Shown here: positions 44,691 to 53,247 of the stretch, in pieces
Layout of the letters: every line of letters begins with the position of its first letter
Numbering within the stretch: the first letter of the stretch is position 1
NCBI GenBank assembly: GCA_010279815.1
Contig: QEOQ01000704.1
Coordinates: 567,955 to 631,954, forward strand
Direction of reading: 5' to 3'
DNA from: Brachionus plicatilis
Lineage: Eukaryota; Rotifera; Eurotatoria; Ploima; Brachionidae
Length of the DNA: 64,000 nt
Notes under the pieces: generated by a model
What the model saw: the letters and a program-made list of their open reading frames with translations, nothing else
What the model was told of the DNA's origin: nothing
The model's database searches: none
Program-made: the position numbers and the translations under genes

Positions 44691-45131
44691 ATGAATAGAA
44701 GAATGAAAATTTTAATATTTTTAGCTCTAATGTGTTTTGTTGATTGTCAAACGCAAAGTAAATAGACTTTATTAAAACAATAAATCAAATTAATAACTTT
44801 ATGGAAAGAATTGGGCGCCGAGGGCGACTCAGCAGAACAGTCCACAATGACCACACAGATACTTTCTTTTTTAGACAAACTGGTAGCTATTAAAGTGAGC
44901 GACATAATTAAATTTGGATTTTCCATATCCAATATCATCCGTCAGCGTCGTCGTGCTCGTTTGCAGCAGCAGCTTCTTCAGGCCAAATCGATCTCAGGTC
45001 GGGCCATCTTTGACAACGAAGTGATTGACGCTGAATTAGAAGACTTGATTTCCATTCTCAACAAAGGTCTAAACGAGCTTGTCATTAATTCTCTCGAGAA
45101 AAAAAAAAATAGTCGCACTGACTTAAATTAA
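44691..45131 (+). CDS. Small secreted protein, two exons
   Basis: Exon 1 is 44691-44757 and exon 2 is 44809-45131; the 51-nt intron (GTAAAT...AAAG) keeps the frame and gives about 129 residues. The product starts with a clear signal peptide (MNRRMKILIFLALMCFVDC). The mature part is alpha-helical in character, with IIRQRRRARLQQQLLQ (possible dibasic cleavage region), and ends with AELEDLISILNKGLNELV and a Lys-rich tail. The C-terminal helix resembles EEADDIVLLLRKALKSLL of the next gene, so the two look like distant paralogues. I do not recognise the family. An AATAA signal lies near 45160. Codon use is GC-richer than the surrounding DNA, which supports a real gene. Role (peptide precursor, venom-like or extracellular protein) is open. 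Confidence 0.75.
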
Positions 45132-45188
45132 AAAAAAAATATAAATTTTTTTAATTTTTAATAAAAATTTTATTCAAAAAATACAAAA

Positions 45189-45797
45189 ATGAATTTTTTT
45201 AATGTGATTGCTTTTGCTTCAACCCTCCTGATTGTTAGATGTGACACAACTTCTGGGCCAGCTGTCAAAGTAAATAAAACTTTAAATGATAATAAAATTC
45301 AAAGTGTAATGGGAGATTTGTTTTCGATTGTGCGTCAGGCTTCCAATGTAAAATTTAGTGATTTGAACAAAATTTTGACCAGTCTTCGCTCGGGATTCAT
45401 GGGCGATGAGGCCGTGGTGAACGAGTCAACCATGGAAGAGGATTATGATGACATGGGTGAGCGAGGATTTAAGGAAAAAAGGGATCTTTTGGACGAAGAA
45501 GCAGATGACATTGTTTTGCTGCTCAGAAAAGCGCTAAAAAGTCTACTAGACAATGGGTCTTTGGCCAAAAGTACTACCAGAAGACCCGATGTGTCTACCA
45601 ATAACATGCTCAAAATGACAAATGTGCCAGAAGTATTGATGGCCGCCACTCAAAGTTCAGTGTCAACTGAGTCGAACGCCAAGAGCTTAGGCGAACAAAT
45701 TGGATCAAATAAATTTGTAAAATTTTTGAAAATGACTCTTGATACTCTTTTAGGTGATGTCAAAATAGATCAAGATCAAAAATTATTTTCAAACTAA
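45189..45797 (+). CDS. Small secreted protein, second of the pair
   Basis: A 202-codon frame from ATG 45189 begins with a signal peptide (MNFFNVIAFASTLLIVRC). The mature part has FSIVRQASNVKFSDLNKILT, an acidic segment NESTMEEDYDDMGERG, EKRDLL (KR, a possible processing site) followed by the helix EEADDIVLLLRKALKSLL, a Ser/Thr-rich linker (SLAKSTTRRPDVST) and a C-terminal helix NKFVKFLKMTLDTLLGDVK. No cysteines occur after the signal. It is 57 bp downstream of the previous gene and in the same direction, suggesting local duplication. AATAAA follows at 45804. Its last codons and 3' flank are copied at 49644-49822 beyond a Penelope insertion. Family not recognised. Confidence 0.75.
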   Translation: MNFFNVIAFASTLLIVRCDTTSGPAVKVNKTLNDNKIQSVMGDLFSIVRQASNVKFSDLNKILTSLRSGFMGDEAVVNESTMEEDYDDMGERGFKEKRDLLDEEADDIVLLLRKALKSLLDNGSLAKSTTRRPDVSTNNMLKMTNVPEVLMAATQSSVSTESNAKSLGEQIGSNKFVKFLKMTLDTLLGDVKIDQDQKLFSN

Positions 45798-45918
45798 ATA
45801 ATTTAATAAACTTGAACTAGATTTTATTTTTGTTTTAAAATTTTATATCATCAAAAAATTTCTAAATAAAATAAGGAGTGGATTTTTTTGAGCATTCTCT
45901 TGAATTAAATATTTTAAT
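45735..45918. repeat. Left copy of direct repeat flanking the Penelope remnant
   Basis: Starts ACTCTTGATACTCTTTTAGG inside the second secreted-protein gene and ends TTGAATTAAATATTTT. The other copy is at 49644-49822. They differ by several substitutions and a deletion of about 13 bp (TTTTTGAGCATT missing on the right), so the event is older than the LINE duplication at 14-19 kb. Confidence 0.85.
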
Positions 45919-46393
45919 TCGAATAAAACAATTTAAATTTTATTTTAAAATTTGTTAATAAAAAAACAAAAAGAGACAATTTTGTAGAAAACGATCTAGA
46001 TGACCGAGAATTATAATCTTTTTATTGATTAATTATGAAAAAAAAAAAAAAGAAAAAATTATAAAATTTTTTAATTATTTGAAATATCAACTAAATTTAA
46101 TTTACAATTGAACAATGAATTTAAGAAAAGGTTAAGGTTCTAATTTTATTCAACTTGAATCAGATTTTTTTATTTGAAATTTGAATTTGAAATTTAATGA
46201 ATAAATTAATTTAAATCGGCTTCAGTTGATTTTCTTATGGAATCATTATCAATATTTGGTTTAAATATTAAAAAAGAAAAATCTTGATCAGTGTGACCAT
46301 CTAAAATGAAATGAATCGAGACTTCAGAACATTTGTCAAAATTACAGAGCGATTTTCTTAAATTTTTTCTAAACTTTTTTATTGTGTATAAAT

Positions 46394-47320
46394 TAGTGTT
46401 GGCAATCGATTATCAAAAATCGATTCAATAATCGACTAACTTTAAATCGACTAATTGTTTCTATATGACTAAAATCCTTCTAATTTATTTCGAAATTAAA
46501 ATTTAGGAAGGCAAAAAATATTATTTTTTAATAAAAAAGGTTTTTCAGGGTCTAGTGGAAAATGTGAACAATTGTTCACAAAAAAATGTGACCATGAGTA
46601 TCAAGTCCAAAATGTGAACATTTTGTTCACATAATCTCTGGTCACATATTTGGTGACCAAAATAGATAAATAAAAAAATAAAAAAATTATTTTTTGTGAA
46701 CATTAATTTTAGAATAAAATTTTAATTTTAAATGCAAATAAAAAAAAAGATGAATTCCTGAAATTACTACTTCTCAAGAAACTTTGAATGTAGTAAAAAC
46801 AGCACTCAGCAAACATGCAAACCCTGTACCGTGTGATTTATGTGGAGAATTAATGGAAAACATCAAGGGTGTAAAGTTGCATATGGCAAAAAAACATGAA
46901 AACTAATAAAAAAAGGAAATGGAATTTATCTTTTTTTTTATTTGCATTTAAAATTAAACTTTTATTCTAAAATTAATGTTCAAAAAAATAAAAACTGGAC
47001 TCGAAAAATTTTTTTAATTTTTTATTTATCTATTTTGGTCACCAAATATGTGGCCAGAGATTATGTGAACAAAATGTTCACATTTTGGACTTGATACTCA
47101 TGGTCACATTTTTTTGTGAACAATTGTTCACATTTTCCACTAGACCCTAAAAACATTTTTTATTAAAAAGTAATATTTTTTGCCTTCCTAAATTTTAATT
47201 TCGAGATAAATTAGAAGGATTATAGTCATATAGAAAAAATTATTGGATTTAATATTCGACTAAAAAAAATTAATCGATTTATTAAATTTGTCAATCGATT
47301 GGAGTCGATTACCAACACTA
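46394..47320. mobile_element. hAT-type giant foldback, 927 bp, target duplication GTATAAAT
   Basis: Ends TAGTGTTGGCAATCGATTA and the complement, exact 8-bp duplications GTATAAAT at 46386-46393 and 47321-47328. The inverted arms extend some 370 bp each, including AAATCGATT units and GTGAACAATTGTTCAC palindromes, leaving a loop of only about 150 bp. The loop encodes a zinc finger (next entry). Confidence 0.92.
46758..46906 (+). CDS. Lone C2H2-like zinc-finger exon in the loop of a foldback
   Basis: The loop of the hAT foldback reads PEITTSQETLNVVKTALSKH, then PVPCDLCGELMENIKGVKLH and MAKKHEN with TAA at 46904-46906. C-x2-C-x12-H-x4-H is a C2H2 finger. An acceptor-like AAAAAAAAG precedes it and a stop (TGA) lies in frame shortly upstream, so it looks like a terminal exon kept when the rest was lost. 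It may be a transposase or captured host fragment. Expression not implied. Confidence 0.45.
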
Positions 47321-48199
47321 GTATAAATGTTCTAAAATTCTTTTTCTAACCGTTAGAAAAAGAATTTTCGATTCCCCGATGTAAAATTCTATACATTTAA
47401 ACACTTAATTATATAAACTATTCCAGTAGCATCACAATTAGAATCACATAAAATAGGTAGAGAATAATTTTTTTATTTTACACAAAATCTTTTTACTGTA
47501 AATTGACAAATATTACATTCTTGTTTATTGCACTTATTTGAAAAAAAAATTTTTTTGAGTCATTCAGATTGAGATTAAGATCAAAATCGAACCTAAGTTT
47601 TTATAAATTTTATTCAAAATCATTAAATCTTTATCTTTGATATAAACTGAGTTCAATTTTACTTTATCAAACGATTCTTTTATAATCTTATTTAACTGTC
47701 CAAAATTCTTTTCAAAGTTGACAAAAGATTTTAAATTATTATATTTAATATTATTTTTAATTTATATGGTAATAATTCTTCTCTGTTTTTCAAACCAATA
47801 CTACGACTAATTCCCATAACTTTATTTAAACTATATCCCTGTTTAACCAGTTGAATTATCAAATTCCTTGTATGAGCCAGAAAATCTATATAACATGAAC
47901 ATATTGTCCTAATCCTTGTAATTACAGTACTGCTACGAAAAACTGTTTTTACGTGAAATTTTACGTAAAAAGTAAAATTCCAAAAAATACTACTTTTTTT
48001 GAGAATTTTGGCATTTTTTGACTTTTTTTAAATTTTTTGGTCCTTAATGCGAAAAAAAAAAATTACTTTTTTTCACGTAATTTTACGTGAAATTTTATTT
48101 TATAGTGGTAAATTTTTGTAATTTTTAGTAAAAAAAAAGTGAAAAAATGTAAAATTTTTAAATCTTTGAAAAAATTTTTGCGGAATTTAATTTTTTTTT

Positions 48200-48915
48200 A
48201 TTTTTATCATTTTTAAAGCTGTCACCAGCTTTTTTCCATGATTCTTTGAAATTTGAATTTTTTGGCACCAGCTTCAACAAATCTTCTTTAATAAAAAAAA
48301 TTAAAAATTAAAGCTATTTTTTCAATTAAAATATTTACTTTTTATTTCCTCCATTTCATTATGAAATTTTTTTTCATAAAACCCTAGAGTCTGACCTTTG
48401 TCATTTACAAATCTCTTCATTATTTCACTTCTGAGACGATTTGTAAATGGCTTATTATTGACTTAATTTTTTTTTTAGATTTTTTAAAAATAATATATTT
48501 TAAACTTAAATATAAGAATACTTATGGTTTCAATAGCTTCGCTTTCACTGGAACTACTAAAAGTTCTTTCGACCTTTCTTTTGGTTCCTGTTGTAAAGAA
48601 GGAACTGTCAGTTTCACCCCCAACAATTAATTTTTTAATGGCTTCATTTTCGCTATTAAGTTTCGAAACATTTGTGTTTAGCTTATTAATGTTTTCATCA
48701 GAGTTGGTCAAAAGTCAAAGTCAAGTCTGGACTTTGACTTTGAAATTATTTTAAACTCAAGTCAAAGTCAGACTTTGACTTTGACTTTTAACGATTCTGA
48801 CTTTAGAGTTTGACTTTTGACCAACTCTGGTTTTCATTCATTGTAAATAAAGTTTGTTCTAAAGATGCACGGTTTGATGTCTTTATCTCATTCAAGAGCT
48901 TATATTAGTCAATAT
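48200..48915 (-). CDS. Coiled-coil gene carried inside the TA-flanked element, MITE-interrupted
   Basis: Minus-strand segments: about 48915-48523 (KLLNEIKTSNRASLEQTLFT, then, after the MITE 48699-48829 is taken out, NENINKLNTNVSKLNSENEA, IKKLIVGGETDSSFF and KRKVERTFSSSSESEAIETI), about 48455-48345 (KPFTNRLRSEIMKRFVND, GFYEKKFHNEMEEIKSK) and about 48293-48200 (LLKLVPKNSNFKESWKKAGD). Introns are of the local size. The protein would be a short coiled coil with a basic/Ser segment and a helical C-terminus. I do not recognise the family and it has no transposase motif, so it may be captured host sequence or an unfamiliar accessory protein. The MITE destroys the first exon unless spliced. Confidence 0.45.
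48699..48829. mobile_element. hAT-type MITE, 131 bp, target duplication GTTTTCAT
   Basis: Ends CAGAGTTGGTCAAAAGTCAA and complement; GTTTTCAT at 48691-48698 and 48830-48837. The interior consists of AAAGTCAAGTC/GACTTTGACTTT units. Removing it with one GTTTTCAT copy restores the coiled-coil exon. Confidence 0.93.
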
Positions 48916-49643
48916 TAAATTATATTTTTACTTTACTCGAGAAACAAAAAACGTCGAACAAAACTTCAAAAAATACGTGATTGTTTTCATGAGCATTTAC
49001 ACCATAAATTTGAAAAAACCTGAAAAAAATTTAAATTTTTTTAATTTTCGCGGTTTATTGCGTTTAATGGTGTTAAAGCGAATGATAGCAATCATGAAGT
49101 TATGGTTTTTTGTTTACAATTAAATCTTTAAAAAAAATTTTAATAAAAATTAAGGTAATAAAAGTGGTAATAGAAAGAAATGGAGATTGGTCGAATCATT
49201 GAATTGTATTGAGATGTATCTAATTGAAAATTTTGTTTTTGCATTTTTGTTTATTGTTTATAATTAACTTTTTAAAAATTTGCACAAAATTTACTTTTTT
49301 TACTTTTTTTTACTAAAAATTACAAAAATTTACCACTATAAAATAAAATTTCACGTAAAATTACGTGAAAAAAGTAATTTTTTTTTTTCGCATTCAGGAC
49401 CAAAAAATTTAAAAAAAGTCAAAAAATGCCAAAATTCTCAAAAAAAGTAGTATTTTTTGGAATTTTACTTTTTACGTAAAATTACGTAATTTCCGGTAAT
49501 TTTACGTAAAATTACGTAAAATCCGGTAAATTTATTTTTTTTTAATTTGGTAATTTCACGTAAAAACAGTTTTTCGTAGCAGTACTGTAAAGAAACAGGT
49601 ATATTTTCAAAAATATGATCAGGGTGATTAGATATGTGCATTA

Positions 49644-49822
49644 AATAACAACTCTTGAGACCCTTTTAGGTGATTTCAAAATAGATCAAGATCAAAAATT
49701 ATTTTCAAACTAAAAAATTTAATAAACTTGAACTAGATTTTATTTTTGTTTTAAAATTTTATATCATAAAAAAATTTCTAAATAAAATAAGGAGTAGATT
49801 CTCTTGAATTAAATATTTTGAA
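49644..49822. repeat. Right copy of direct repeat: 3' end of a secreted-protein gene
   Basis: Carries ACTCTTGAGACCCTTTTAGG through GATCAAGATCAAAAATTATT, the stop codon region and 3' flank of the gene at 45189-45797. It is a gene fragment without start, and lies exactly where the Penelope homology ends. Confidence 0.85.
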
Positions 49823-50289
49823 CTATTTTAGTGATTTATGTGTCAAAAAAAGGCTAAATTTGTCCAAAGAGTTTGACTGACATTCATTTAACTCTTACTC
49901 AATAGAGAATTTGAAGTTTGTGATCAATTTGAAGCTCAAATGATCAAACCAAATTTAAAATATGAAATTAATTGTTATTTCTAATTTTTTTTTATCTATT
50001 TTAAAAAATAATTTAGGCCAAATCTGGCCTGTCGGATTAGAGAATTAGTCCTTTCTTTCAGCCACATGATAATAGTTTTGAAAAAAAAAAACATTATGAT
50101 AAAATTTTGGGTCTAGTCGTTTATGTGAACTATAGTTCACCTATTTTTTTTGTTCACGAATTCACGAATTGGTAAACCAACATTTTTAGATTTGGTGAAC
50201 AATATTTAGATTCGATGAACAAGCTGAATCAAGTTTTTAAATCAAATTTCTAATATTCGGAACCGATGAAAAAATAAATAATAGAAGTT
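49823..50289. other. Intergenic; hAT-arm-like fragment
   Basis: At 50112-50220 TGGGTCTAGTCGTTTATGTG, GAACTATAGTTCACC and GTGAACAATATTTAG recall the arms of the foldback at 46394-47320. No gene. Confidence 0.4.
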
Positions 50290-50299
50290 TAAATTTTTG

Positions 50300-50610
50300 A
50301 TTTTTTTTTCATTTTATTACTTTTTTTGAATTTATTATTTGGATTTCTTTCTTAAATTTAACTTTGAATTCTAGCTACAAATACTTTTGAAATAAAAAAA
50401 ATCAGTTAATACATTTAAATATAAAAATCGATTTTATCAATGGCTTGAGAAAATGTTGTTTCAATTTTTTTTTATTTTCAAAATCTACATTACATCATGC
50501 ATGTTACATTACAATAATTTAAGTTAAATCAAAGATTAAGTTTAATATATTAGGATAAACTTTTTGAATTGAAATGATATTTTGAATTGATCATCAACTT
50601 CAAGATGCCC
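50300..50610. repeat. Copy of the dispersed inverted-repeat family, right half
   Basis: ACAAATACTTTTGAAATAAA, AAAATCGATTTTATCAATGG, AAATCTACATTACATCATGC, GAATTGAAATGATATTTTGA and the terminal TCAACTTCAAGATGCC occur in the order seen at 27300-27516. Confidence 0.7.
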
Positions 50611-50764
50611 TTTAGCTATGATAAAAAAATACATTTTTATGGTAAAATAATTTACTTGTATCATTGCTATAATTTATCATTATCATTTTGACACATAAAA
50701 ACATTTTCTTCAACCTCCTCTTCACCTGTATCTAATGTTGTAATATTTTGTCTCAATTGGTATA

Positions 50765-51229
50765 CAGTGGTGATTTGATTAACAGTGTTTTACGAAAAAT
50801 TACGAAAAATACCGTAAATTAACCAAATTTTAACACATTTTACGTAAATTAACGTATAATCCGAAAAGTGAAAAAGAAGTATTTTACGAAAAATTACGTA
50901 AATTTTCAAGATTTTGAGTTTATTTTGGTAAAATTAAAAATGGCAATTTCTAAATTCAAAATTTTTGAAAAAATGTCTTTTTTTTCCAAAATTCGAAAAT
51001 TTAAGACAGTTTTTTTTTTCATAAATTGGTCAAAAAAATAGATATTTTTAAATTGTTTAAAAAAAAAGCTTTCTTAAATTTTCGATTTTTGGAAAAAAAA
51101 GACATTTTTTCAAAAAATTTTGAATTTAGAAATTGCCGTTTTTAATTTTACCAAATTTTACCAAAATTATCTCAAAATCCTGAAAATTTACGTAATTTTT
51201 CGTAAAATACTGTTATTAAATCACCTCTG
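50765..51229. mobile_element. TA-flanked foldback, ACGTAAA type, 465 bp
   Basis: Ends CAGTGGTGATTTGATTAACA and complement of CAGAGGTGATTTAATAACAG; TA at both sides. Arms run to AGAAATTGCCxTTTTTAATTTT-like sequence around a T-rich centre. The first 14 bases equal those of the Tc1 element at 60831, which may be its source of transposase. Confidence 0.85.
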
Positions 51230-51231
51230 TA

Positions 51232-51905
51232 TATATTTTAATATTTTATTTATTTATTTAATTGAATTAACCTCCATTGTGGAGAAAAATAAATGGAAAA
51301 AAGAAAAATTTTAATTTTAAGTAAAAAAATAATTAAAGAAAATTAAAGAATTAATGGAGGGTTTTGTGAATTTCAAATACAATTGAGCAAAAATTCTTCA
51401 TTTTTGATTAGAATTAAACTAAATGAAAAATACCAGAAAAAATACTGCTATAAAGTGCAACATACTTTGTTGCACCTTTTTTACCTTAAAATTTAATTTT
51501 TATTTAATTTTTTTTAATAAATAAAATAAATAATCTGCTTAAATCTTATTGATTCTTTATTTTTTTTCATTTTTTATACAAGAAAAATTATTCTAAGTGA
51601 AAAAGGTGTAGCAAAGTATGTTGCAGTATTGTTTATAATAATTTTGGCTGTCAGTATCGAACACAATAAATTTAGTAAAAATTTCCACAAATTAATATAA
51701 AATATCAACAAAAATTATATATTTTTATCTCTTTATTTTTTTTCCGAACATATTATAAAAAAAATAATTTAATTAATAAAAACATAACACATTTAATAAA
51801 TTTACACCTTTTATCAAATAAATTGCAACTAAAATCATAAAAGCTCAATATATTTTTTTAATTGACAACAAATTAAGTACTCATCAAATTAGTAAATGAC
51901 AATTA
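51232..51905. other. Gene-poor stretch
   Basis: CAACATACTTTGTTGCACC near 51459 and AAGTATGTTGCAGTA near 51617 form a loose inverted pair; GGCTGTCAGTATCGAACACAA near 51647 looks like a worn LINE tail. No gene. Confidence 0.35.
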
Positions 51906-51906
51906 G

Positions 51907-52100
51907 AACGAAGAAATGCTATTCTTGAATCTGACCAAGACTCTGATATAGAATCAGAACCAACTCCAAAATCATCTAAAAAACAAAAGTCAAATGATGC
52001 AGTTTTATCTATCGAAAATATTTGTAAAAATTGTAATGCTGTCATGAAGAAAAAAAGAGGTTTTTACTGCCCAAATGGTTGTACTAAGAAAAAAAATTAA
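51907..52100 (+). CDS. C-terminal exon with a four-Cys zinc site, unknown gene
   Basis: After an acceptor-like CAATTAG the frame reads RRNAILESDQDSDIESEPTP, a Lys/Ser-rich nuclear-signal-like KSSKKQKSND, then ICKNCNAVMKKKRGFYCPNG and CTKKKN with TAA 52098-52100. C-x2-C-x12-C-x4-C could bind one zinc. Upstream exons were not found. It could be the last exon of a transposon or host gene. Confidence 0.35.
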
Positions 52101-52560
52101 ATTTTTTTGTAGATTTTTTTTAAAATTTCTTTTACTAAATATGGCAAGTTTTTTTTTCTATTTTACTTTTTTTAGAAATAATTGCGTAATTAAATTTCAA
52201 ATTTTAACATGCATAAGCATTGAGTTTAAATTAAACAACGTAATTTCAAAATTTCAAAAAAGTTAAATATAAAAAAAAACTTGCCATAAGTTTTTTTTTT
52301 ATTGATTAAATGGGAAAAATAAAATTTTTTTGGTATTTTTACTTATTATGCTAATTTTAAATAAAAAAAATGGACACAATATTAACTTTATTATTTTTTT
52401 ATTTTTTTTTGGGATTTTTATTAATTCTGTGGAATTTTTACTAAAAATATTGTGCACAAATATTAAGACTCAATAATTTTTATTAATTTTAATTTTAATT
52501 AATTAAAAAATGAAGAATTTTTGTTCAATTTGTATTTAGACCAAAGTGAAAAGTCTCATC
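52101..52560. other. AT-rich, no gene
   Basis: Only long A and T runs; no supported feature. Confidence 0.4.
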
Positions 52561-52567
52561 ACAGAAA

Positions 52568-53125
52568 TCAGATGCCATCATCTGATTTAAACATTTCTTG
52601 GAGTTGAGTTTTATTTGTGATTGTTGACAAGTTTAAGTCAATAGATTTAGGGAGAAGAGCAAGATCAGTTGAAAATGATTTATTTGAAGGTGCTTCCTCG
52701 CACATTAAATTAAAGATAAGAGATGAAAGATGGTTACATTTGAAAGAGTTAATGTAAGAAAGCTTTGAGAATAGATAAAGTTTTTCAAAGTTAAATATCT
52801 TCAATACCTTGAACACTCTGAACATGTGACATGTTGGTCGAGAGTCAAGCATTTCTCTGATTAGGTTGTTTTGTGAGAGATTAAAAGAGGCTTTAGTCCC
52901 ATAGTTGAGAACTAGGTTTTTAAGACCTTTGGTAAATTGGGATAAGCAGTAAGTTTTGTAAATGAAGGATTTAAGATCCGGAGAGGATTTACCGATTTTT
53001 TTCATGAAGTACGATCAGCCAAAGTAGCTTCGTCGAACTTTTTTAAAGTTCTCTATGGCGTGGGTGTTGTAATCAAAATCAGATCTAAAGGATATACCAA
53101 GTAATGGTTGGTAGGAGATACAGTG
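52568..53125 (-). pseudogene. LINE ORF2 C-terminal fragment
   Basis: On the minus strand LLGISFRSDFDYNTHAIENF and KKVRRSYFG end in a stop near 53005; the frame resumes KSSPDLKSFIYKTYCLSQFT, KGLKNLVLNYGTKASF and so on to a stop at 52568. A LGI.F...F.Y..H....KK.RRS pattern followed by such a tail is the post-RT region of non-LTR retroelements. The RT core is missing. Confidence 0.6.
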
Positions 53126-53247
53126 AGAAAGAGAGATTATCACTTGAGCCAAGTCATAAGATTATCACTTGACATGACATGTCAAGTAATTGCTTTTGAA
53201 AAAGTTTATTTTTGTTCGATTATTAAAAAAAATGGCTCACTATTTAA

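Larger units (their letters stand above)
47925..49587. mobile_element. TA-flanked element with ~250-bp TIRs carrying a gene
   Basis: Ends CAGTACTGCTACGAAAAACT and complement, TA on both sides (47923-47924, 49588-49589). Arms include TTTTACGTGAAATT, AAAATACTACTTTTTTTGAG and TTTTTTGACTTTTTTTAAAT. Target is the RT region of the Penelope remnant, which reads through when the element is removed. The 1.1-kb interior holds minus-strand coding exons and a hAT MITE. Confidence 0.9.
46206..49643 (-). pseudogene. Penelope-like retroelement: RT end + GIY-YIG nuclease, interrupted twice
   Basis: Reading leftwards on the minus strand: LMHISNHPDHIFENIPVSL (49640-49590), interrupted by the element 47925-49587; then IDFLAHTRNLIIQLVKQGYS (47890), KNREELLPYK, CNKQECNICQF (47530), ILCDSNCDATGIVYIIKCLN (47450) and FYIGESKILFLTVRKRILEH (47380), interrupted by 46394-47320; then EVSIHFILDGHTDQDFSFLI and RKSTEADLN to TAA at 46206. 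This is the thumb region of a Penelope reverse transcriptase followed by its GIY-YIG endonuclease (GIVYII...FYIG, conserved R in VRKRI, E in STEAD). Removing each insert with one target copy rejoins the frame. One stop (after VKRFCVK) and frameshifts near 47400 and 47740 show decay; the 5' part with the catalytic RT core is missing. Confidence 0.85.

Noticed and set aside
45443..45649. Minus-strand frame opposite the second secreted-protein gene
   Set aside because: The plus strand has a signal peptide, start and polyadenylation context; the minus frame is Ser-rich only because of complementarity.
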